Shown here: positions 24,003 through 34,823 of the stretch, piece by piece
How the letters are laid out: each line of letters opens with the position of its first letter
Numbering within the stretch: the first letter of the stretch is position 1
From: Dryococelus australis
Lineage: Eukaryota > Arthropoda > Insecta > Phasmatodea > Phasmatidae
Assembly: GCA_029891345.1 (NCBI GenBank)
Contig: CM057009.1
Coordinates: forward strand, 311,278,166-311,342,165
Length of the DNA stretch: 64,000 nucleotides
Reading direction: 5' to 3'
Translations under genes and position numbers: made by a program
The notes under the pieces: model-generated
Seen by the model: only the letters and a program-made list of their open reading frames with translations
Databases searched by the model: none
Told to the model about the DNA's origin: nothing

Positions 24003-24346
24003 TGTATCAACCTTCCCCTTCTGGCCACCCTTGGGTGAGTTTAAAATGTGAACAGGAAAAAGGGGAGGGGGAGGGGAAGAGGAAGGAGAGCTTGTGGAAC
24101 AAGAGATATTTGAAGATTCTTTCTAATGATTCACTATCAGTGAAACCAGTCTGGTCTCTTGTGTTGTGTTCTGTTTACAGGAAAGGTAAGGAACCAGTGT
24201 ACAAACACCATCTCATCATTTTCTGCTACTTGTCGTTATTTCGGGGTTGCAAGTACAAATAAAAGAAAGTAATTTTTTAATGTAGGATAGCAAGTGTCGA
24301 CGTGTAATTTTTGGATGCAGATAACTCGTCTACCGAAGTAACAAAA

Positions 24347-24355
24347 ATGGTAAGT
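24347..24355 (+). promoter_or_regulatory. ATG followed directly by splice donor
   Basis: ACAAAAATG|GTAAGTAA is a reasonable start context joined to a consensus donor. It lies 1.3 kb upstream of an acceptor-like TTTACAG (25628) and the hAT transposase frame, so it could be that gene's first exon. The splice is not demonstrable from sequence alone. Confidence 0.22.
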
Positions 24356-24467
24356 AATAAAGATTAATTTGGTTGTCTTAGTGAGAAAATTCAGTTACCT
24401 TATCTTGGTATAGAGTCCAATAAAAATCACTCTATTTCTTGAGTTGTATCATATTAGTATCGCCGAT

Positions 24468-24806
24468 CAGTGTTCGAATTGATGAAAATGTAGAACTGGT
24501 GGGAATTACTTATTAATATTTTTTAAAATTCTCTTTTTAAGGTTTATTGTTAAGAAGTTATTTATCATTATAATGGGCTTTTTAACATCCATTTTAATCA
24601 CTATGGCACTTGATATAGTATTTTTAACTTCGGTGCAGTGAAATATTAGGTTATTTAAAGACATATTGTAAGAGCGGAAATTTTATTTCCCCTGTTAGGA
24701 GAGATGACAGAAATGCAGCAGTTGGAGAAAATATCCTATAAAAAAAGGGGGGGTGCGGACTTGGGAGGTGAATTTCCAGCCCCCTTCCTTTTCAATTCGA
24801 ACACTG
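24468..24806. mobile_element. 339-bp hAT-like MITE
   Basis: CAGTGTTCGAATTGATGAAA at the left and TTTTCAATTCGAACACTG at the right are inverted repeats of 15-18 bp beginning with the hAT-typical CAGTG. The interior has no gene. The flanking 8-mers (TCGCCGAT and AACACTAG) do not match, so the insertion site is altered or the ends belong to two copies. Confidence 0.75.
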
Positions 24807-26055
24807 AACACTAGCGAAAGGGTAATAAAAACCGTATGCTAAATCTCATTTATTGCAAATTACTTTTTGAAACCTATTTTATTTGTTACATGTACTTATT
24901 GTACACCACTTGCCAGTAACAGCACCCGTTTGTGGCCCCACCGGGAATCGAATGCGGATCGCCATCAGATCATATTCCTAATGAAAAGTATTAACTTCCC
25001 AAATCTTTATGATGTGAAAGAGGAAGTCGAGTGCACGAGCCACCACACCAACTGAGACCCCTCAGTTATCTATAATAATTGGAAATAAATCTAACTCTTC
25101 AGCCTATAGATTAACATTTCACATTTCAAATAATTGGACGTTTAAAAAATATTCACTTTAGTTTTACTATATAAAGGGATTTCTTTGACCACTTTAACCA
25201 GTTCTGAAGTAAAACATTATATACCATATTTGTATTTAATTTTTTTTAACTGTTTTAAAATCAAAATAATGCTTGGGGCAACATACAGGGCACGACAACC
25301 AATAAAACGTAGAAAATATGTAATTCATAGAGTGATCAAAGTAGCAGTAATAGACATAGAAACCCCCTTCTAAGGTACTATTTATAGACATTTATAAAAC
25401 ACAGAGTTAACAGTAGTAACTTGCAATATTTTGGAAAGTAACGTAATGAAAATGTTATATTCTTGCATTTTACCTAACTTACAAAACACTTTTAAAAAAA
25501 TATAAATTTTCTCTATGGCCTAATTAATGGCAGAAAGATTTTTTTACAACAGATAAACTGACTAGATGGTATGATTTTCTCTTTTTAAATATTTATTGCA
25601 ATCTGTATGGTAACATTTTAATTTACAGGAAAACTATTATTACGTAGTTAGAAATTTCGTATGCTTTCACAGACAAGTCCCCCCTTCATCAAAAGGAATG
25701 AAGAGGTCCCATGCTGGGATTGGCAACTAATTCAAGCGTGTGCCCAAAGAACAAAGGAAGTTGTATCCCGTTTACAGTTTGCAAATTCATCGACTCTTGT
25801 TCCTGAATCTTCAAATTTTTGCAGTCCTATAGTGTCAAACGCTGCTGGTACATCTGCTTTACGTGCAATTTCAGATATGCGTGGACCATCAAATGCAGAA
25901 AAACAAGGAGCTACAAATGACGTAGGTATTTACATTGTAAAAACTGTGGATGATTTTACGAAGAGGAATTTGTTACAAGATCACTGGAGACCCCGAGAAG
26001 ACTATGTTTTTCCGTACACCATCAAAAAGCTAAAAGGAAGGGAAGTGCATCGTTA

Positions 26056-26426
26056 TCCAATACACCGGCACTTGGAGATGTTTGAGTGGCTTGTGATCTC
26101 TGATATCATCCAATACACCGGCACTTGGAGATGTCTGAGTGGCTTGTATTCTCTGATATCAGCCAATACACCGGCACTTGGAGATGTTTGAGTGGCTTTT
26201 ATTCTCTGATATCAGCCAATACACCGGCACTTGGAGATGTTTGAGTGGCTTATGTTCTCTGATATCATCCAATACACCGGCACTTGGAGATGTCTGAGTG
26301 GCTTGTATTCTCTGATATCATCCAATACACCGGCACTTGGAGATGTCTGAGTGGCTTTTATTCTCTGATATCAGCCAATACACCGGCACTTGGAGATGTT
26401 TGAGTGGCTTGTGTTCTCTGATATCA
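26056..26426 (+). repeat. 53-bp x7 array inside transposase
   Basis: Units start every 53 bp from 26056 (TCCAATACACCGGCACTTGG...TCTGATATCA). They are copies of transposase coding DNA (HRHLEMFEWLVISDI). Six extra copies add 318 bp, a multiple of three, so the frame after the array (FEWLVFSDISQG) equals the frame before it. Inside the array the frame rotates and stops appear (first at 26189-26191). Confidence 0.97.
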
Positions 26427-27733
26427 GCCAAGGACCAGCAGCAGGAAAACAGTTTCTTAATTGCTTATAAGATCCAGTGAAAAGAATTGACAACCAATTA
26501 AATACACGACGCCTAGAGCAAGTCAAAGAAAAAAGGAAATTTTTGGTCTTCATTGTTGAAACAGTAATTTTTTTGGGGGTGTCAGAACATTTCCCCCCGT
26601 GGCCATAGGGATGATGGCCGTGTGCTTAGTTCAAATGGAGGCTTTTGTAACACCGAAGGAAAGTTTCGAGAAATTGTACGCTTTCGTACCAACAGTGGTG
26701 ATAACAAGCTTGAGCAATATTTGGAAAATACTTCAGCCCGGACAACGTACACAAGCAAAACAATTCACAACGATTTGATTTCATGCTGTGGCGATCAAAT
26801 AATGTCACTTATTATCACAAGAGTTAAATGTGCAAAGCTATACAGTTTAATATTTGACGAAACAAGAGATGCTGCTCACACATCCCAGCCAACATTTTCT
26901 TTGCGATATGTACATGAGGGAGTTATCAGATACGATTTCAGAGCTTTCATAGACTTACGAAATGCATCTGGTGTACACCATGAAGAAGTTGGTTTCCAAA
27001 TATATCAACAACAAAAAAAAAACGGAGTAACAGATGTTACGGAACCCACGGTAAGTGGTGAGGATATAGGAACTCAGGTGCTAACATAAAAAAAAAAAAC
27101 AATTTGCATCCAGCAGACTGTGTTGGAATAACCACAGACAGTTGTTCAGTTATGGTTTCTGAAACTACGCGAGCAATAAACCAAATGTAAAAAGAAGCAC
27201 AAAATGCCATAACATGTACTTGCTGCAACCATGCATTGAATCTGTCACTGTCAAAATGCAGTAAAGTTCAAAATATTCGAAATGCTGTTGGCATTATGAA
27301 AGAAGTTATAAGTTTATCTTCATCGTCCTCCAAAAGAAATTAAGTTCTTTGTCAAAATCTTGGAAGGCAACTTGTTGGGCTTTGTGAAACACGATGGGTT
27401 GAACGCCACGACATTGTTTTGCAATTCTGTACGGCTCTCCCCAAAATTGCTGCAGAACTTGAGTGTGTTAGCATGTGGAAAGATAGTGCAAGCGCATCAA
27501 AGGCGAAATCTCTACTATGTGCAATAAGTGAAAGTGATTTCACTGTCGCAGTGGTGTCTCTTTCTGATTTACTCATCACAACACTCCAGCTGAGTAGGAC
27601 ATTGCAGAAAAAAACACTGGATCTCAAAACAGCTGGAGAAATGCTCCGTGACAGGATTACTACTTTGAAGGCAAAACGTGGTAACTGTGAGCAAGAAGCT
27701 TGTTCAGTGATATTGCTTTAGAGCTCGGGACAG

Positions 27734-28330
27734 AACTGAAAGTTCGGTGCATAGCAGAGAAGCAAGTTCGCATGTGTAATACACCTGCTCCTGATCTAGT
27801 GGTGTTCTAACTGAAAGTTCGGCGCATAGCAAAGAAGCAAGTTCGCATGTGTAATACACCTGCTCCTGATCTAGTGGTGTTCTAACTGAAAGTTCGGCGC
27901 ATAGCAAAGAAGCAAGTTCGCATGTGTAATACACCTGCTCCTGATCTAGTGGTGTTCTAACTGAAAGTTCGGCGCATAGCAAAGAAGCAAGTTCGCATGT
28001 GTAATACACCTGCTCCTGATCTAGTGGTGTTCTAACTGAAAGTTCGGCGCATAGCAAAGAAGCAAGTTCGCATGTGTAATACACCTGCTCCTGATCTAGT
28101 GGTGTTCTAACTGAAAGTTCGGCGCATAGCAAAGAAGCAAGTTCGCATGTGTAATACACCTGCTCCTGATCTAGTGGTGTTCTAACTGAAAGTTCGGCGC
28201 ATAGCAAAGAAGCAAGTTCGCATGTGTAATACACCTGCTCCTGATCTAGTGGTGTTCTAACTGAAAGTTCGGCGCATAGCAAAGAAGCAAGTTCGCATGT
28301 GTAATACACCTGCTCCTGATCTAGTGGTTC
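27734..28330 (+). repeat. 75-bp x8 array inside transposase
   Basis: Eight units (27734, 27809, ... 28259; the last is 72 bp) begin AACTGAAAGTTCGGCGCATA and end GATCTAGTGGTGTTCT. Units 2-8 are identical or nearly so, while unit 1 keeps GTGCATAGCAGAG, the probable ancestral form. The repeat derives from coding sequence (ELKVRCIAEKQVRMCNTPAPDL). Each junction carries an in-frame TAA on the plus strand. The long minus-strand frame here is a by-product. Confidence 0.97.
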
Positions 28331-28904
28331 CACTGTGTACGTTCCACTGCTTGATAATTTTCTGCAAGATGTAGAAGAAAGATTTCATCGTGATACTTTA
28401 GGTGCCTACAGTTTGTCTGAACTAATGCCGCGGTCACTAAAAACCACGAACAATCCACCAATGAATGACAATATCGTCAGAAAAATTGTAAGCAAATACT
28501 CTGGGCTCTTAAAAATGGATGTAACTTACGCCAGCAAAGCACTTTCCGGCCTGTGAATACATGTTGTGTGTGGTCTGCGAAATGGGACAGAAAAATGACG
28601 TGGAGGACAGCAATCAGGAAACAGTGATAGAGCTTCTTTTGGAATGTGACAGGGAAGTATTCCCCGTCATCAATATACTGATTCAAGTGTTAGCAAATTT
28701 GCCTGTTAGTGTAGTGACTGTAGAAAAGGATCTTTTCAACTCTGAAGAGGATCAAAACGTGGTTGAGAACAACAATGAATGAAGATCGTCTGATAGGACT
28801 GGCTCTCCTGGCAACTCATTGCGATATTACAATAAACCCTGACCAGGTTACTGATAGATTTGCCATGAGCGGAAATCGTAGGCTAAAGTTTGTTTTGTAA
28901 ATAC

Positions 28905-30150
28905 AGTAAAGTATAAAATTATTCTTGAACTGTAAACATTATTTAAAGGATTTATACAAGCTACTTAGTTAACTCAAAAGTAATTTCTGTAGTGATCTTT
29001 AATATGGGATGTGAGCTTCATTTCTGTCAGTAAGGAGAATAAATATACATATATCCATTATTTTGATATTAATAGAACATAATATAACTAATTCTTTTAG
29101 TAGGCTGTATTTTAAAGTAATATAAGAAAACGATATGCGGATTTATAATGTAATGCATGAGAACTGCAATCATTTTAGTGTTACATATTGTTATCTGTAA
29201 AAGTTTACTGTTAATTAAAATTATCTGTTAATTTATAAAATGGTATTTTGATAGATGTTTTGGAGCCCTAGGTGACAAAATTCGCATAGCCATTTTTTTT
29301 TTTTTTAATTTTTGGTGTTTATTAATATTAATTAAATGTCATGAAACAGGGCAGATTTCACAATAAAACATCAATTGTAAAACCACAGCTTCTGAACGCT
29401 ACTATAATAACTAATCATGAAGATATTACCGAACGAGCTTGTATTGCTTTGTAATCTAATGAAATTGTGTGTCTTTCGTCTCTGCGTTTGTTGACAAAGT
29501 CATACTTGTCAGTAATCATTGTGCGTATTATAACTAGAAATTCGCGAAATGTTTGCAGTAAATTTGATAACGAATTCGAATAACTTCTGCTATTTCAGTG
29601 CTTAATTGGATGTGACACAATTAAATTAAGGAAAACAAAATAAGCTTGTGTTTGTTTCAAACATAGCAGAATAATAGTTTGCTTTTGTTTATTATAATTT
29701 GGTACATTTGTAGCGGCTGCATTGGTAGCAAGATAGTAACAAGCGTCTTCAATGAAACGTCCACGTTTATAAACAAAACCATATGTGTTTAACCGATGAA
29801 AGTGGTTCACTTGGTTGGGTAATTTCGAAATTATATTATTTTTGCACGTTTAGCATTGGCTGAGATGGTAATTAATTGGGTAGAAGTGCATTTCTTTTTT
29901 AATTAAAGAAATCAACAGAACTGTTATCCAATTTTAAATTCTGGATGTAACTTAAAACGTTTCCCGTAACACATTCTTAGAATTCTCAATAATACCCCCC
30001 CCCCCCCCCTCCACCACAAACCCAAAAAAAAAAACATTTATTATAGAGGAGTTATTCGCATTCCCATAAAATAATTGTATAACAAGTGCAGAAAAAATTG
30101 CACAGGCCTATTCAACGCAAACTGAACTTACAGGAAAATGATTTTGAGTC
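28905..30150. other. AT-rich, no gene recognised
   Basis: Probably the remainder of the hAT insertion plus host DNA. There is a run of T at about 29286-29307 and 15 C at 29995-30009. Confidence 0.4.
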
Positions 30151-30198
30151 AAAGATGCGCCCTCCTCCCACCACCACATATCCTAGGATCCGCCACTG
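30150..30198. mobile_element. hAT-like right end (GGATCCGCCACTG)
   Basis: GCGCCCTCCTCCC...CCTAGGATCCGCCACTG is the mirror of the CAGTGGCGGATCC start common in hAT elements. It may be the 3' terminus of the transposase copy at 25661-28900. The next eight bases are CTCCGGAG, but no matching left end with this 8-mer was found. Confidence 0.4.
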
Positions 30199-30259
30199 CT
30201 CCGGAGATGGCTGGAGTGTAACCTACCCGGGAGCAGAAACGCTGCAGAATATGGGTAAA

Positions 30260-30670
30260 GGCTGTTCACGTTAAAATGAGCACTTAAAAATGAACCTTTG
30301 GAAAAAGTCACAGCCCCTGCATGCATCTATTTTAATGGGTGCACTGAGTGACATTCGCCCAGTAAGGTTGGTATCGATGGATGGAATGTAGGTCTAAATC
30401 TTAACGTTGAATAAAAAGTGTGGGTAACCATTTCTGGTAATTTTGAATTATTTATTTCGTTTTCGGTTTTGTTTAATGCACAAAAGTGTAAAAATTAGCA
30501 GATTTATAAAGTATTTCCTTTTATGATAATTCTACAGTTCCATTTGACCGGCGCACGAATAAAGTAATGAGGCCCATGGCAATGTTACACAAGGTGGAGG
30601 AATACACAAGGTGCATACAAGTAGATCTTAAGCAGGGCTTTCAAGAGTGTTCATTTCACGGAGAACAGCC
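30260..30670 (-). mobile_element. complete 411-bp MITE (family A, inverted)
   Basis: Ends GGCTGTTCACGTTAAAATGA / TTCATTTCACGGAGAACAGCC. It aligns throughout with 17622-18040 in opposite orientation. The right flank is TATATG, and TA at the border is seen in several copies. Confidence 0.92.
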
Positions 30671-30767
30671 TATATGAAAACTGCTGCGGAAACGAGTGTT
30701 GTGTGGGTCCCGCATAACTGAGAGATGTAAACCAGGCCCGCGAAAACGGAAAACAACCAAGAGTCCG

Positions 30768-30992
30768 CCGCCATTTTACATCACTGGGACGCTACTCCCT
30801 CAGCGCGGGGGTAGATCGGTCCCTTGTGAGGGACCTTGGCCACCGCCATTTTACATCACTGGGACGCTACTCCCTCAGCGCGGGGGTAGATCGGTCCCTT
30901 GTGAGGAACCTTGGCCACCGCCATTTTACATCACTGGGACGCTACTCCCTCAGCGCGGGGGTAGATCGGTCCCTTGTGAGGGACCTTGGCCA
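30768..30992. repeat. 75-bp x3 GC-rich array
   Basis: Three 75-bp units (30768, 30843, 30918) with only one substitution seen. Each contains CCGCCATTTTACATCACTGG, whose CCGCCATTTT matches the YY1/Pho binding motif, and CCCTTGTGAGGRACCTTGGCCA. The open frames across it are by-products of unit length divisible by three. Confidence 0.95.
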
Positions 30993-31599
30993 CCCAGTTG
31001 GTTGTCAGTTAGCTTGCGGAGGCGAGGAGAAGCTAACCCCCCCCCCCCCCCCTCACCAACGCATCAAACATATTTTAAGCTGCAAAGCAACATTCTTGTA
31101 CAGGATTCCCAGGGTAGCGCCTGGGAGCTGTTTCCATAACTGATTTTTACTCTCTTTTTCCCTGCCAGTACGGGATAAAAGAGAGTGGTGAAGTTAATTG
31201 AATTTATCAACGCGGAATTTTAAAGTTCAGGACTTGTGAAGTACTGTCACGAGCTCCCTGTGAGAGAGCTAGCGACAGTTTGGTATAAAAAGCGGGGGTT
31301 AATAGCCAAATGAAGTCAAATTTTCGATATAAGTAGCTTTCCCATGACTGGAGTGGCAAACAACCAAGAGTGAATGAGGGGTTTCAGTGTACATGGGGGG
31401 GGGGGGGAGTAAAAGGCGGTGGGGATAGCGCCTGGGGAAGGATAGTGTTGTGGGTAAAAGGGGAGTGGTGAGCGACATCAGAAGGAAGGGGAAAGGAAAT
31501 GGCAGAGAGGGAACGCGCATGTGGAGAAGGAAGGGAGAACCGCTGCAGCGTCACAGCCGCCATCGCAGAACCACTTCAATTTTTTTTTTTTCCGTTACA

Positions 31600-32110
31600 C
31601 CTCGTTGCGCATCAACGCGGCGCAGTGTTGCCAACTTTACGAGTGGGATGGAACCCCGGCGCCCAAGTTCAAAGAAACGAGCGAGCGATACGGGCGACAC
31701 TAACACGCACGCCTTGTTTCTCATCGCTCCTACGCGCAAGGCGTGCAGTGTTTCCGTCGTGACGCTGTACTGTGTCAATTATATCTGTAGCAGTGGGGAA
31801 ACTGCATAGACAAGGTTTACAAACGCGATATTTAAACCATTTTCACGACAAGTTTCTCTCCAAGAATACACGTAACATGACAAAATTAAAAAAGAAATAG
31901 GCACATAGATAATTGTTTTATTTTTTCTGACAAAAAGTCGTATTTGCAGAACGTTTATTTACCGAGATACGCGTATTCGCGCAAACAACTATTTCACAGA
32001 AAATGTTGTTATCCGTCGCAATCGTACGGAGACTACCTACTAAAAACTGTAAACACCTGAAGGCGACATCCGGCTGTAACGATCATTTGTACAATAATCG
32101 TACGCTTGCT
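31600..32110 (+). repeat. dispersed repeat, copy 1
   Basis: Homologous in order to 39200-39995: GCGATACGGGCGACA, ACACGC, CGCGCAAGRCG, ATCTGTARCAGTG, TTTTATTTTTTCTG.CA.AAAGTCGT, CCGAGATA, CGC.CAAACAAC, ACAGAAAATRT and GGC.ACATCCG. The 5' part is CpG-rich and the 3' part AT-rich, like an LTR or a non-autonomous element, but ends could not be fixed. Confidence 0.7.
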
Positions 32111-32119
32111 TATAACAGT

Positions 32120-32640
32120 TTAGAAGAAAAATAATAGTTCTTCCAAATTAACAAACACTGCTGAAAATCAAAAGTCGTTACTAGACATTGATGGGACGGG
32201 TAATTAATAATAAATAAAGACATGCATATTTAGGTACTGAAAAATGTATAAATTGAAGTGGTGATTATTAATTTTTAACTAGTCCATAAAACACTGATGA
32301 TGAACTGGCAGGTAATTAGGCCAAAATATGCACCATATACACCCAAGAATGCAGTACATTTGCACAAACGCATAAATTCACAACAGACCAACATACATAT
32401 ACACGTAACAATAGCTCCCTGCAAATCAAATGATAAAAATGAACACTAAGTTTGTTACAACAAAAAAATTGCAGGGACGTAGGGCCTTATAATTCAAATG
32501 CGTATGACAAACTCTGGCAATGATAATAATCAGAACACAGACACTTTAAACTAGAAAAGCATTCAGACTTCTACATACATAAGAGTATCAAACAAAACTA
32601 ATGATAAAACATATAGACTTAATAGTTAAACTTAATTCAG
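32120..32640. other. AT-rich, no gene recognised
   Basis: No repeat or coding sequence supported between the dispersed repeat and the 16-bp array. Confidence 0.4.
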
Positions 32641-32648
32641 TCACACAA

Positions 32649-33285
32649 CCATTCGTTCAACCATACATACATTCAACCATACATACATTCAACCATACGT
32701 ACATTCAACCATACGTACATTCAACCATACGTACATTCAACCATACGTACATTCGACCATACGTACATTCGACCATACATACATTCAACCATACATACAT
32801 TCGACCATACGTACATTCAACCATACATACATTCAACCATACGTACATTCAACCATACGTACATTCAACCATACATACATTCAACCATACGTACTTTCAA
32901 CCATACATACATTCAACCATACGTACATTCAACCATACGTACATTCGACCATACATACATTCAACCATACATACATTCAACCATACATACATTCAACCAT
33001 ACGTACATTCAACCATACGTACATTCGACCATACATACATTCAACCATACATACATTCGACCATACGTACATTCAACCATACATACATTCAACCATACGT
33101 ACATTCAACCATACGTACATTCAACCATACGTACATTCAACCATACGTACATTCAACCATACATACATTCAACCATACGTACATTCGACCATACATACAT
33201 TCAACCATACATACATTCGACCATACATACATTCAACCATACGTACATTCAACCATACATACATTCGACCATACATACATTCGAA
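32649..33285. repeat. 16-bp minisatellite, ~40 units
   Basis: Unit ACCATACRTACATTCR repeats with almost fixed length. Two alternating changes (CATACATAC/CATACGTAC and TTCAACC/TTCGACC) give variants. It ends exactly at the 3' side of a LINE remnant on the minus strand, so it looks like an expanded LINE tail. The 239-codon frame across it is a by-product. Confidence 0.96.
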
Positions 33286-33294
33286 ATGCTCCAG

Positions 33295-33632
33295 CTAGCA
33301 CTGCGCGAACTTCTTATTGAACAGATAGTAAGAACCCTCATGGCGTATCTTCTCGCCCAGGCCATTCCAATTCCGAGCTGCTGAAACGCTAAAAGACTTT
33401 GAAAGATAATTTGTTCGGTGTAACGGGTTTAGAAGTTTACTGTCGGATTTTGAGCGAATGAAAAAGTCATAAGCGCAGGAGAGGTATCTAAAGCGATTTC
33501 GTAGATATACAGGAGTTTATTTAGTAGCAATTAGTAATGTTTCCTTCTGTCGTGTAAGTTTAACCAGTGCAGTTTATCATACTACACACTGAGATGGTCT
33601 ATCGATTTAAGGTTAAACACAAATCGTACACA
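33295..33632 (-). pseudogene. LINE reverse transcriptase C-terminus, fragment
   Basis: Reading the minus strand, CVRFVFNLKSIDHLSV (about 33628-33582) is followed after stops by YLRNRFRYLSCAYDFF, NPLHRTNYLSKSFSVSAARN, WNGLGEKIRHEGSYYLFNKK and FAQC-TAG (33295-33297). This is the familiar end of Jockey/CR1/L2-type reverse transcriptase proteins (RF..LS / HRT.. S.SF.V..AR.WN.L...IR...S...FK). CVR.VFNLKS also occurs in the LINE at 47190-49870, so the two are related. The 5' parts are missing, as in ordinary 5' truncation. Confidence 0.85.
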
Positions 33633-33714
33633 TGAGTAGTAGGGGCGGCGGGTACCTGGGACTCCGAGCAAGAGTGTTATAATCTGCATTTGGTGCAAGA
33701 GTGGCTTAAGTGCT

Positions 33715-33840
33715 AAATCATGAATTCAAATCAAATTAATTGATTATTTGAATAATTAATTCGATTAATTAGCGGATTAATTAAATTGATCAAATTGGTG
33801 AATATATTAATTAAAGAATGTTTATTAATTTATTGATATC
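33715..33840. other. dense TAATTA/ATTAAT cluster
   Basis: About ten TAAT/ATTA core motifs, many as AATTAATT or TAATTAAT, sit in 120 bp around ATTCGATTAATTAGCGG. These are homeodomain-type binding words, though AT-rich chance is a real alternative. Confidence 0.4.
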
Positions 33841-33934
33841 ATAGGGGTCATATTGGCAGAGTAGGTTCGGTGTGGACTCTGTGAGGTTCTACGACTGACT
33901 GACCTATTCGCGAAGTAGTAAAATATAAGAAACT

Positions 33935-34230
33935 CTTTATTGAGGAAAAAAATTGTAAACTACAATTTTAAAAAATCGCACAAGTATTGGTACAAAATAC
34001 AGGGCCAGCTTCACAGAGCAGACAGGAACTCGTGTGATAAGGTAATATATTGTGATAGTGGGATCCAAATAATCAGAGAACTAAGAAATGACGAATTCTG
34101 GAGAGAAAATATGTTCCCCAAGCTGCTTAGATTTAATATAGAATGCTTGTTACTGGAATTGGCAGACAGTCGAATAAGCAGAGGAATGCATGTACGGGAG
34201 CCACCGTACATACTGGAGACACAATAACGA
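33935..34230 (+). pseudogene. YqaJ-type recombinase/exonuclease fragment
   Basis: The frame 33940-34227 reads NYNFKKSHKYWYKIQGQLHR, NSCDKVIYCDSGIQIIRELR, NDEFWRENMFPKLLRFNIEC, then LLLELADSR and MHVREPPYI. This follows the end of YqaJ viral-recombinase-fold domains found in many arthropod and cnidarian transposon-like genes: K..H.YYYQ.QGQL, C.F.VY, ...RD.EFW...M.PKL..F. The Q-x-Q segment (KIQGQL) is the conserved nuclease motif. The cysteine usually before an aromatic is kept (CDKVIY). Upstream KNCKLQF lies in another frame, indicating a frameshift near 33960. Only the last third of the domain remains. No helicase or THAP partner was seen. Confidence 0.65.
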
Positions 34231-34823
34231 GCCAAAGAAAAGAATCAAGTAGGAAATAAAAATATTACATTGTAAAACATTTGTATTAGGTCGGCTAGCT
34301 TAGAAATGCAATTAGTACCATACCCATGAAAAAAATTCATAATTCTGCAGATAAAAATCATCGTAAGTCATTCGTTAAAATTACATTCTCCATAATTTGT
34401 GTTTTCGTACGTAATGTCAAATATAGAAAAATGTATTTGTCTATAAAATTAGTTATGAAACGATATAACTACATTGTTTTATATGTATGTTTTTTTTTAA
34501 ATTGGGGTGTCTGATATACGCCATTTACATGTATTTCGTATGAAGCAATATATTATGGATTTGGATGTTATTAAAATAAAGCATCTTATATCTTATGGAA
34601 TTACAAATAACCGGCAAGTCTCTTTCTTGAAACAACAACAAAGTGAGAAGAACATTTTTCATTGCAGTAGTGATGAGAAGTGGTGTGGGGCCGGAAAGAG
34701 GAAAATATTTACTTCTCTTACAACATTTCACAAATGTCACACAATTGGTTAAACGAATTTGGTAGCTCTGCTCTGTTTAATTTCAGATTCCACTGTGCAA
34801 CCTTCCAAAACAAAGTTAACAAT

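Larger units (their letters stand above)
25661..28900 (+). pseudogene. decayed hAT transposase (TTF finger + DUF4371 type)
   Basis: Family features appear in order although the frame is broken. There is an N-terminal TTF-type region (DVGIYIVKTVDDFTK, WRPREDYVFPYTIKK, HLEMFEWLV at 25920-26090). The DUF4371/RNase-H-like core (RGHRDDGRV, DLISCCGDQI, LIFDETRD, GITTDSCSVMVSE) lies at about 26600-27160, then CCNHALNLSL (27220) and LCETRWVERHDIV (27370-27420). YVPLLDNFLQDVEERF is at 28339, and the C-terminal hAT dimerisation segment (FSTLKRIKTWLRTTMNEDRL) is near 28735-28795. ZMYM1-like and P52rIPK-like transposases share this layout. In-frame stops, frameshifts (about 26570, 28330, 28725) and two internal arrays show it is inactive. 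Terminal repeats belonging to it were not identified with confidence. Confidence 0.85.

Noticed and set aside
24930..25062. tRNA-like or SINE head (GGCCCCACCGGGAATCGAATGC)
   Set aside because: A B-box-like motif and a CCACACCAACTGAGACCCC end exist, but they are separated by ~90 bases of unrelated DNA and could not be aligned to the SINE family.
27704..28333. 209-codon minus-strand ORF (LDQEQVYYTCELASLLCAEL repeats)
   Set aside because: Reverse reading of the 75-bp array inside a plus-strand transposase.
30696..31143. 147- and 105-codon ORFs in the GC-rich array
   Set aside because: The unit length (75 bp) is divisible by three, so open frames are expected; no domain outside the repeats.
31450..31809. 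119-codon ORF
   Set aside because: Lies in the CpG-rich half of a dispersed repeat; the second copy at 39200 does not keep the frame.
32601..33320. 239-codon plus-strand ORF (HTYIQPYVHSTI repeats)
   Set aside because: Translation of the 16-bp microsatellite-like array; no start context or non-repeat domain.
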